NCBI GenBank assembly: GCA_002286715.1
Contig: NSJX01000001.1
Location: 1,161,925-1,225,924, forward strand
Length of the DNA: 64,000 nucleotides
Source of the DNA: Dentipellis sp. KUC8613
Lineage: Eukaryota > Basidiomycota > Agaricomycetes > Russulales > Hericiaceae
Direction: 5' to 3'
The notes below the pieces were generated by a model. That model had not been told where the DNA came from. It saw only the letters and a list, made by a program, of their open reading frames with translations, and searched no databases. Numbering within the stretch: the stretch's first letter is position 1; every line of letters starts with the position of its first letter. A program made the translations under genes and the position numbers. Below are positions 1 through 9,800 of the stretch, in pieces.

Positions 1-2
1 TC

Positions 3-170
3 ATCCTCGGTGATCAGTATGATCAGGCGACGGGGCAAATTACGGGTCCTTATGACCTTATCAGCCCTGATAAGCCGTTTCCCAAATTTCCGACATATCT
101 GGCCACGTTTTGGACTTCAACAGAGCTCTTAGAATGCCCCGTAGACTTGGGGAACTACGATTCGAAGTAG
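3..170 (+). CDS. Possible 3' terminal exon of a gene cut by the window edge
   Basis: One plus-strand frame is open from base 3 to a TAG at 168-170 and gives about 55 residues with a natural-looking composition (start ILGDQYDQATGQITG, end VDLGNYDSK). It has no ATG of its own in the window, so it could be the last exon of a gene lying to the left. I do not recognise the sequence and assign no function. A 67-codon minus-strand frame overlaps it (61-264) but looks less protein-like. The call rests only on frame openness and composition and may be chance. Confidence 0.3.
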   Translation: MLGDQYDQATGQITGPYDLISPDKPFPKFPTYLATFWTSTELLECPVDLGNYDSK

Positions 171-411
171 AAGATCTAAGAGATAACCACAGGCCTAGGG
201 CGCTTATCGATGGTACCTGAAGTATCGCATAGACTGACGTCATATCCGCAGCAGCTTGGCTCAAGCCTCAGGCAGTAAAAAATGAGGTAAGGGCCTTTGC
301 GCAAGTGCAACCGCCAGGTCTCTCCAACGTCTTCGGAAGTTTTCAACGATGATTGTACATTTATTCATGACTACACGCAACACTCATCATAATACACAGA
401 GCCATTCACGT

Positions 412-1024
412 CTAGTAGTCGCTGGCAACCCGATTCTCGAGGTTCTCCCGGGCTGCAGTAGTCAAATGAATGTCTGTTAGCAAGACATACGAATGGAGGC
501 TGCGTATAGTCACACGCACCCTGGCGTTTGGCCTTCTCCTTGTCGACGAAATCGAGCTATAGCCAATAACGTTAGACAATGCACTAAAGGGCGCGCTAGC
601 GTTCTTAGACACGTACGCCCTTGGTCTCGACGATGCGGTCGACGAAAGCGCCAGCGAAGCCAGCCCTGATGAAATTTGTGTTAGAGGCGAATGGGCCATG
701 AGAAGTGAAGGTGCATACAGAAGCTCCTTGGCCTTTGCATGGTCGTCGGGCTTGCCGTTCTCCTGAAGGTGCTTCTCCCAAGCTTTGGCGGCCTGAACAA
801 GGAAGGAATTCGTGAGCGATAAGAACCATAGTCCCAATCACAAAGAGTGTACCTCGTAGGAAGCAGCGCCGGCGATGAGCTCGTGAGAGAGCTCGGCCTT
901 GTGAGGCGCCTCGTTGACCTGAGATATTACACCGTTAAATCCACGCATGGAGGCGAGGTATGACGAAGGGGCACACCTGGCTGTAGGCAGAGTGCTCATC
1001 GGAATCGTGGTCGAACCAACCCAT
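412..1024 (-). CDS. CipC-like small stress-associated protein
   Basis: The protein is about 106 residues, spliced from six short exons. The first encodes MGWFDHDSDEHSAYSQ (977-1024), the second the NEAPHKAELSHELIAGAASYE region (853-918), the third AAKAWEKHLQENGKPDDHAK (719-792). Then come AGFAGAFVDRIVETKG, LDFVDKEKAKRQ and the last exon ending in VASDY. This matches the fungal family named after Aspergillus CipC (concanamycin-induced protein C): a highly charged, cytosolic, helical protein of unknown biochemical role, often strongly induced by stress, plant material or antibiotics. The ATG at 1022-1024 is chosen because MGWF is the family's usual start. A TATA-like box lies about 75 nt upstream, as expected for an inducible gene. 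All junctions keep frame. Confidence 0.85.
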
Positions 1025-1961
1025 TGTAGATGCTAGTGATGAAGTGGTGGTGAAGTAGATGGGGTACTGTAGGAGATGTCTCGCAACACTGCGCTCTTAT
1101 ATAGTCGAGGGGGTGAGGGACTTGTACGAATTCGGCGTTGCCATCTCTCCTAATCTGAACCAAAAATAGGATTGGAATGGCGGGGCGATGAAGCGATGAA
1201 GAGATAGATTTGCAGCTGGATCAGCACCATGACCCCATTCTGATAGCGATGGCCTAGACTGTCATTCCGTCATACTCACACCTGATGACCCTCTTTCATG
1301 CGCGCTGTGCGCGAAGACGACGCAGAGCACCAATATCGCTGAGTATGGGTCTCAAAGGTAGTGACCCTAGTGGGGCTCTCGCAGTCCAAATCACATAATG
1401 CTCCGCGTGCAGATGAATGACTGCGGGCCCTGCGCATGCAATGTACGCCGAGGTCCCCTGTAACCGGGGAAATGCACAGGTATCTTGCAACGGGAACATG
1501 CCGGTAGTATTCCAGAAACAACGTGTCCAGGGTAGAAGGAGAGATAAGGATCAGTAAGGTACTAATAGCATTCGGAGAGATCCAGAGAAGTTACTGCAGT
1601 CTGTTGCGCCCGTATATGTTACGCAGTGTTTGATATGCAGACTCACACGGTGTGGACACAACGATGGCGATTAGGGAGCCGGGTATGTTGGGGAGTCTAT
1701 GGCGATGCGTTAGGTGACATCTTGTCGCACTAAGGTGATTGCGCTGCGACTGGCCTATGTGCAACTGCACAGCAGCATCCGGGAACCAGGTTTTGATGAC
1801 GCCGCACTGTACAGAGATTAGATTAGATCGTCTTCCCCACGGCACAGTTGCCACGTGATACGGAACACGTTGGGGGCGTCTGAGACTCGGCGAGTGAAGC
1901 GTCACGGTGCCTCGCCTCTCGACTTTATCATCTTTCTTTCCTTTTAACTGCCAGGCTCTGT
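1025..1961. other. Divergent intergenic region, CipC-like / lipase
   Basis: This 937-nt stretch separates two divergent genes. Apart from the TATA-like box near 1100 and an imperfect palindrome CCCCTGTAACCGGGG near 1456-1470, I see nothing recognisable. The frames inside it (for example 1591-1968 minus) have no protein-like features and no sensible splice partners, so I treat the stretch as promoters and 5' UTRs. Confidence 0.5.
1097..1112 (-). promoter_or_regulatory. TATA-like box and CCCCT element upstream of the CipC-like gene
   Basis: On the minus strand the sequence reads CCCCCTCGACTATATAAG. It holds a TATATAA core about 75 nt upstream of the CipC-like ATG and an adjacent CCCCT, which resembles the fungal stress-response element (AGGGG/CCCCT). 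A strong TATA box is uncommon among the other promoters here and fits a gene expressed in bursts. The function of the CCCCT is inferred. Confidence 0.5.
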
Positions 1962-4900
1962 ATGTCATCCGCGCAAGCCGACTTCGACGTCGACTATGTT
2001 GATGAACAGTATGTGACTATCTCAATCATGTATCAACACATAGCTATATCTTGTATATGCACAGCCATATGAGAGCGTTTGAGGACGCTCTCGGAGCAGA
2101 CGACAATGCCCTCATTCCAGACGACCTTGCCTCCCCAGGCTTCATTTCTCGCCCCGGAACCCCTGCGTCCTCCCATCATGGCTCCGCCAGGATACGCAAG
2201 GTCTCTGCACTCTCTGACTTTGCACCAGTAAACGTCCGGGTGAAGCGGTGAGCATATCGTACAATGCATATATGCGTCATGGTTGACACGAGCTGGCCGC
2301 GAAGACGGCGCAAAGGAGATCATACCGCAGAACGGAGACAAGACTGGTTGTACCTCATTGTCCGCTGGCCACTACTGGTATGTCCGCTGTATGACACCAT
2401 GAGACGTATCAACAAGTGCTCTCCTAGTTCTCTATATTTCTATTCATCACGCTTGAATTCGGCTTCTATGTCCTTATACGCCAATTGGTCAACGCAAAAG
2501 AGTGGTTGTCCGCATGTAAGTGCGTTTGCTGGTCTAAAATGATGCAATCCTTGACCGAGCTATGTAGGGCGTGGCCGGAAGGGTCTTCTAAGGAAAAGGC
2601 TGAGGGCATCCACGTCGTATCAGGTTTGTCGAATCTTGGGGTATCTTCATCCACTTTCGCCATAATACTTCCTCAGGAATGGAAGGATACCGCCGCGGTC
2701 CTTGACGATTACATGCACTTCAACGAGTGGAAGAGCATCGAGGAAGATCCTTTTTACGATTGGCGGCTTGTTAAGAAGGTATGATTTCTCATTACATCTC
2801 TATTTGAATATGTTTACGAGTCCGTTCAGGTCAAACGTTCTCTGAAGATGCTGCGCGAGAAGAATGATGCACGCGGAGTGCTCGGTGTCCTCGAGACATG
2901 TTTGAGACACAATTTCGCTGGGGTCGAGTCTACGAGGTGAGCTAACCCGATCTCGGGACGTCGTCGATGCTCACGTATGTATTTAGGCTCTATAGTGAAG
3001 TGAGTTCATTGGTCGTATGTGTCTGGGGTCGCTAATCGAGTCTCGTTGTCATAGACCTACTATGGTACAAAAACTCTAGTCGAATGTATGCCACTTACAT
3101 TTTCATATGTTTATGCACTCTCACGACCGCCATAGCCTACGTTACTGAGCTTGAGAGCGCGCTGAAGTATGTGCGTGAAACGCCTTTGCTGTCTAACGAA
3201 GAAAAGAAGCGTTTCTTCAAGAGCGCCCATACCAATCTCGGGCTCACAGCATTATGTCTATCGGGTGGTGCTTCATTCGGCTACTGTAAGTTGGCGAGCT
3301 TCCCCCAGTGTAAATTGTTGACCATTGGGCACAGATCACTTTGGAGTTGCAAAAGCTTTCCTTGACGCAGGACTTCTGCCTCGAGTAGTCACCGGTACAT
3401 CAGCCGGGGGACTCGTTGCCGCACTCATCTGCACGCGGACTGAAGCCGAACTCAAGAATCTGCTAGTACCAGAGCTCGCAAAGAAGATAACCGCATGTGA
3501 AGACCCCTTTCGGGTATGGTTTAAGAGATTTTGGACAACGGGCGCAAGATTCGATAGTGTAACATGGGCAAGGAAGGTGAGTTAAGGTAGGACTATCGCC
3601 TCGAGTATCTCTGACAGTGCAAGCCAGTGCTGCTGGTTCACGCGTGGCTCGATGACTTTCCACGAGGCATACATGCGAACTGGGCGGGTACTCAATATAT
3701 CTGTCATCCCTGCAGATCGACATTCGTGCGTCGCCAAGCTTTCTCACTATCACTATATTCTCCCTCAACAAATTCTTGATACAGGCCCACCAAGCTGTTG
3801 AACTACATCACGGCCCCCGACACCATCATATGGAGTGCCCTATTAGCTTCGGCGGCCGTACCTGGGATTCTAAACCCTGTCGTTCTCATGCAGAAGCTCA
3901 AAGATGGGCGCGTGATTCCGTGGAGTTGGGGTAGCAAATTCAAAGACGGGTCTCTCAGGTAAGCCATTACGTGACGTCATCCGCACCCTCGTGCAATAAG
4001 TGTGCTAAATTCCGAGCAGGGTCGATATACCTGTGCAGTCTCTCAACCTGTACTTCCGTGGTATGTTTGGTCAAATTTCTTGGGCAGGCTGATGGTTCTG
4101 AAGCGACATCATGCTAGTCACTCAACCTGTCGTTTCACAAGTCAATCCCCATGTCCACTTGTTTTTCTTCGCATCGCGTGGCTCTCCTGGAAGGCCTGTT
4201 GCTCATAGAAAAGGCAAAGGTAGGGTGTGCCCTGTCGTGACTGGTGCAGCTGCTCAATCTGTCCCAGGCTGGAGAGGGAACTTTTTACTGTCTGCTGCAG
4301 AACAATGGCTGAAGTTGGAGTTGACAAAAAATTTCAAGGTTAGCAGCCTGTTTGGCACCGGGACTCTGATCTGACTTGTGTATCGGAAGGTCATTCGAGA
4401 TCTTGAACTCCTTCCGCAACTTCTTGGGCAAGATTGGTCCTCCGTTTTCCTTCAGCGTTTTGAAGGGAGTGTAACGTATGTATTCCCTCACCGCACAGTA
4501 TGATGGTGCTGATGTCAATTGTTTGTAGGATCTGGCCGCGGACGCGATTTATGGTATAGTAATCTCTTTTCTTTTCTTATGCGGTTGTTGAAATGGCCCT
4601 GATCTCATAGGACTGGCTGCGGATTTTGAGCGATCCAGATCCCTCAGAACTAAAGAGGATGCTACAAGTAGGGCAACTAGTCACCTGGCCCAAAGTGCGC
4701 ATTTCCTTGCTTCAGACCCGGGATGCTGCTGACATTGCCACAGCTGCATATGATCGACAATCGCCTGCGTTTGGAGCGCCAGATATATCTTGGCCGCCAG
4801 ACAGTCCGGAGAGCGCAACAAACGCGGCATACGGCCACACTAGCTAATGGACAGTTCAAAGCAGCGACAAATGTGGCAAGTGACAGGAACGAGACTCACT

Positions 4901-5520
4901 TGCCTCTCGTAGCTGGCTCGCCTGCGCCTGCTGATGGTATCGAAAGCGTGCAAGCCCTTGAAGATGCGGTCAGTTCATCGGCCAACGAATTGCAACATAG
5001 GCCGCAGCGCAATCGCCACCTCTCGGGAAGGTCCGGTGCATCGACGCCAAGGGACATCGATACTCGGGGCCGTGCAGATCCTCTGCGCTCTCCTTCGTTG
5101 CGCCACAAGTGGGCTACTGGTCTCCTGGCTCAAGATTCAGGCGCGGACAGCAAGACAGAACAGCCTTCAGATGACGGACACCACTTAAATCCAGACGTAG
5201 ATGCATCTTCCATGTCTAAACCACATCCACCTTCCGCTTCCACCTCAGGTTCATTCCTGGCGCGGTTGCGTACTCAGTCTTTCGGCGGGTTGTCTTCTCC
5301 GTTCTCAAGCCTTCGGCGCGGGAGTAAGATATCGTTGAAGGATACTGGCGCAGACCATGTTGTGGAGCAGCCGTGGAGCAGCGATAGTTCCTCCGAGGAC
5401 GAGCTTTCGCTGGAGGACCAGCGAGATGTATATCACCCATCCTCCCTCAACGGAATCGGTCGAATGTACGGGGAAGATCGTGACTCGGAAGATTCGGCCG
5501 AAGACATAGACGACGCATAA
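1962..5520 (+). CDS. Patatin-domain triacylglycerol lipase, Tgl3/4/5-SDP1 type
   Basis: This is a lipid-droplet triacylglycerol lipase (with possible lysophospholipid acyltransferase activity) that releases fatty acids from stored fat. About 20 exons join into roughly 845 residues. The order is: an N-terminal region ending DFAPVNVRVKR; a hydrophobic hairpin-like stretch IFLFITLEFGFYVLIRQLV followed by the basic AWRGRKGLLRKRLRAS; the EDPFYDWRLVKK region; then the patatin domain. That domain has a glycine-rich oxyanion motif (LSGGASFGYYHFG), the nucleophile elbow GTSAGG near residue 306 and the catalytic Asp in FKDGSL near residue 449. These are the Ser-Asp dyad hallmarks. The family-typical segment after the dyad (SQVNPHVHLFF, LGQDWSSVFLQRFEG) is present. 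The last exon adds a Ser-rich, acidic, probably disordered tail of over 200 residues, a likely site of phosphorylation. Start ATG at 1962 (MSSAQADFDVDYVDEQ). Confidence 0.9.
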
Positions 5521-5782
5521 TTCAAAGGTCTTTCAGGTTCGGCCTTTTTGTACAACTGTGTAATACTTGCTATTGGTACGAGTACTTGTAATGTGTGTCG
5601 CCAATACCCATAATAATCCGGTAGACCTACACTGTATGTATATACGCATCTTACGCAATGCCTTGTGGATGTCACTGATCATAGCTTTCATTCCTCGGAT
5701 GTTTCCAACCCTGGGAAGCTACCTCATAATAGAAAGCCCGCATGCCGCACTTTATCAGCGTTCCTCTTCTCCTTCCATAACA

Positions 5783-6653
5783 ATGCAAAACACCACAGAT
5801 ACTGAGCCACTGTCTCAGAGCCCGCCCCGGAGTCCATCTTCCCCGTCTGCTCGAGAGGCTCGTCTAGCAGCAATTCAGAACCGCCTTGCGCACGAGCACG
5901 CCGAGGCTGCAAGCAGCGGGCCGTCGAACTATGTGCCTTTCGATGCAGATCACGAGAAACGGCAGGAGTTCAGGAGGCTCATTGATCCCGGTATTCTGAG
6001 GGTGAACAGAAAAGAGCAGGCATTGGCATCGCTGCAAGTGAAGTCGATGTTACCAGATGTGCTGCAATGGGGCATTGATCCCTTTCTGGTTGGATTGTAG
6101 ACGTTGTTGACCATCGCCGAGAACATTATTCGAGAACCTGACAATCCCAAGTTCAAGCAGTTCAAGCCTACCAATTCCCGTATCAAACGAGACCTTGTAG
6201 ATCCTAAGGGAGCTCTTGAATACGCAATTGCTGTGAGTACAGTATTGACATCTGCTAAACCAATGTACTGAGATGTCTTAAGCTCGGATTTCGCGATGAA
6301 GTCATTGTCCGTGTCATCCTATGCGGCTCGGCACTGAAACCTTTGTAATCTTAGGTCCACGACTTTCAACCATTATACGTCTTCAAAGACAAGCATATGT
6401 CAGACTTGCTAATAGGTACCGCAATCCTGAAGGAGGTAATGCATACCGAGGCTGAGAAGCAGGAGAGAGAAGAGAGGAGAGTAAAACTTCAGAAGGAAGA
6501 AGAACAAGCACGGGTGGAGAAGGTCTCAATTATCGTCAAAATCATTGGTGTCACTGCTGACCTCTCCATCGGTAGGTCAAGAAAGCATTCATGGATGATC
6601 GCAAGACGAAGCTGTTGAATGACCAACGAACTAGGCCTAGTGGTGGAACTTAA
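5783..6653 (+). CDS. Small PUB-domain protein, possible Cdc48/p97 cofactor
   Basis: Spliced exons give about 225 residues. After a Ser/Pro-rich N-terminus (MQNTTDTEPLSQSPP) comes a PUB/PUG-type domain: LASLQ joined across a 63-nt intron (6038-6100) to TLLTIAENIIREPDNPKF, then KFKQFKPTNSRIKRDLVD, ALEYAIALGFR, and the FQPLYVFKDKHMSDLL segment. PUB domains bind the C-terminal tail of the AAA ATPase Cdc48/p97 and occur in peptide:N-glycanase and UBX proteins. Neither a transglutaminase fold nor a UBX domain is present, so this looks like a stand-alone PUB adaptor. The C-terminus is a charged helix (EKQEREERRVKLQKEEEQAR), probably coiled coil. The splice donor near 6300 could be placed at more than one GT. 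Confidence 0.7.
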
Positions 6654-6891
6654 TAACCCATTGACCAGTATTATCTCGCTCAGGTTTTCCACTTGTTGGA
6701 CAAGTGGATTCCGCATTACGACACAGCTCCGTCTCTTATGCTTGACTTCACTCCTAATCGACGGTCGATGCATCGACGTTGGGAAAAAGACGTAATAGTT
6801 ACAAAATAACTAACGAGCATCTATCGGAAGATTCTGGAGTACATAATTCAATGAGACAGTATGGCATATCATTGGCGTCAACCCTCAAACT

Positions 6892-9800
6892 CTACCTCCT
6901 GAACGCTGGGATCGAGTCGGGAGAGTGGGAAGGCTTTCGCGCGTCGGTGGGCAAAGGGGGCACTGGCGGCACTGGCGGGGTTGGGAATTGTGCTAACGCA
7001 GACATGGTAATCCGTGTAGGGGCATCATCATGAGCTGCGATGTCATCGATGAGCAAGCGATGAGAACTGGAATGAGAAGTACAAACTTACACGACATAGT
7101 CTCGAATAACCTAGCTCTTTCCAAAACAAGGCTGTCACGTCTCGACGGTGATTTACGCTGGGAAGCCAGGGAACCAGAACGCTGCAGCGCCGATGCACTG
7201 GCGACTCGCGAAGGATCTTCATCCACAGGGGACAGTGTTGAATGTGAAGGGACGGCGACAGAAAGAGGCCTTGCAGATGACACTCTTCGCAGTGGTGCAC
7301 TAACTCTTGTGGATAACGGTGCGAACGATACAGATTCGCGGATATGGGGAGAACTGGGGGACGGGTTCTTTGGTGTCTTTAGAGACTGCAGCTCAGCCGG
7401 TGAAGTAGGAGATGAAGACTGCCTGGAGCTTATAGTGCCGGATCTAGCGCGACGAGGCGGCAAGGGATTTCCTGCCTCAACGAGCGAAGTTGACGATGAG
7501 CGGTTTGCAGGACTGCTGGACAGATGCGTCGCTCCTTTATTTTTGGTGTTAGCTCCACTGCTACATGATCAGGCAATAAGGTGGCGCACCACGGGGAGTG
7601 TGAACAGTCGGAGAAGGCTCATGTCTGTCTATTTCAGGAGAGATCTCTGTCTGCGGCAGCATGACACCGCTCTTGACGACTTCAAAATGTAATTCGGCAT
7701 GTGTGCGTCTTCGCCTATGGGGGGCCTCAAGCGCGCGTTTTCCGGTGACGATCATTGAGCTGCTTGTTGACGTTTCTCGAAGGACTTCTTCATGAAGTTC
7801 AGCGTGCAACCGCCGCCTTCTGCGCTTCGAAGAAACTGCTGCGAATGGATGCTCAGGCCAGATCTCGAAATAAGGGTATACGGGAGTATCTAAGAAGCAA
7901 AGTTAAGAAAACCCAGATGGTGCAGAGAGTGAGACAGACAGATGTGAATGGCTGGATATTGCGCAGGTAAAGTAACCCCTTGCATCTTCTGATAGGTGTC
8001 CATATTGCTGGCGTGGCCCGTGTGGTAGATGTCGAAATTAGGGTAAACTGCAGGATCTAGGAGCACAGAAAAAATCAGACTGCTTTTCCCAGGAAGGCGA
8101 GATAGGCTTACATATATCAAAGTACGGATATGACGGGTTGAAAGAGATGTCCAGATGTTGTTCCTGCTGCTGTTGAATAGTAGTTTTTTCCGGATAGATG
8201 TCGAGGAACGGATACACAGGGGGATCTTCAAGTGATATGATGAATGTCGGATGGAGAAAGCCAAAACACTGATAACTTACACAACGTAAAGACCGGGTAC
8301 TCCACAGTATGATACGTTTGGGTGGAGGAATGATCCCCGGACTTCAACGGCACTATCGGATATATCTCAAAGTTGGGGTAGGCAGGGGGATCTGGAAGGA
8401 TAACGATGAGTCGTTCACCATATGACGGTCGAAAACAGGCGCACATAAAACGATTAATGGGTAGTTTATATGTACGTCCAAAGAAATGGTCCGAGAAGCA
8501 GCCTGCTCTTGAGGGACCGATGAAACTGGGTAAATTGCGAACTCAGGATAGACAGCAGGGTCTATAAACCAACTCGGAATCAGTGAAGGGTTTAGAGCTG
8601 ATGAGATATTACCCACAAAGAGAGAAAGACGGGTAAGATGCTTCCAGAGTGACGATCGGGTTGTCCGCTCGGCGTAGCAAAGCACTTGTTGATGCCCTGA
8701 TATTGGACGATAAAGAAGATGACCTAGCCCCATCTTGTCTTGTAAGGGATTGCGGATAAATTTCACCCAGACTATGAGGATAAACCAAGGGATCTACGAA
8801 AAACGATATCAGTATGTTGTTGGGTAGCCTCTCAGTGGACGTACAAAGTCTGAAACATGGGTAAAGAGATGGCAGCTGCAGCGATACGGGTTCGAGCGAA
8901 TTCTTCCTCTTCCAATCCTTGGAAACTTTTTGACATGTTGGTGGATAGATATCGAAGTCGGGATACTCGGGTTGGTCTTGAAGATGAGCATTAGTGACAA
9001 CATTTTACTCACAGCAATGATCCTTACAAGAAGTCGGGAGAAGATGCTCTCTGCCAGAATAGAGAGGTCGAATTTGCTCTTGAGGGATCTGCGGGCCACA
9101 GGGATTCCCAGGATAGATTTCAAAGTGGGGATAGCTCGCCGGATCTATATGCCAACAAATTCAGTATAACTTCCGGCCTCATAGCGTTGAGCGACCGACA
9201 TAAGTTGAAGACCGGGTATGGAGCAGACAATGCTACCGTCACCCGTGCGCCAGCATGGATTGAGTCGACCATGTCAACACGGACCCGATCTATAAATGCA
9301 TTAGAAGTGAAACATCTGCATTCGTATGGATGACCGTACCAAGTACACCAGGAACATGGTGATCCAGGTCTGCGGAGAGCCCATGGGGCTGCGTAAAAGG
9401 CCATACCAAATCCCAGGCTCCGTCCACCTGAGCCTCAGAAGATGGCTGGGCATGTGCGTGAACCGAACTTGCAGGTACGGAGTTGAACGGCCAAACATGT
9501 TCCCAAGTGGCAGCTTCTTCTCTAAACCGGGGAAACGTCAAATAAGACGCCTGATACTGATGGGGGCTGAATTGCCCTCGCTCGGCTATATCGGGGGTTC
9601 GAGGGGCCTCTAACTCGTAATAGCCAATGGGGGTCGGCGGCCACGACGACGGAGGGCCCCAACTAGTTGCCGTGGATGGCGTGTTGGGCCGGCTGATCAC
9701 CATGCGGGCACCGATATCGACGGAAGGGGGACATGAGATGCTTGATACTGAATCAAGGTATTCCGAAGGTGGCCCCCAGCTCGTAGCTGTTGAAGGGGTC

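Noticed and set aside
61..264. 67-codon minus-strand frame near the left edge
   Set aside because: It overlaps a more natural plus-strand frame, and its translation is Ser/Leu/Arg-rich without features.
1591..1968. 125-codon minus-strand frame in the CipC/lipase gap
   Set aside because: It has no family features, overlaps the lipase start, and has no plausible splice partners or ATG context.
7030..7692. 220-codon plus-strand open frame
   Set aside because: It is antisense to exons 11-13 of the YP-repeat gene. Its composition mirrors the Ser/Arg-rich minus-strand coding sequence, and the minus-strand exons join in frame with good splice sites.
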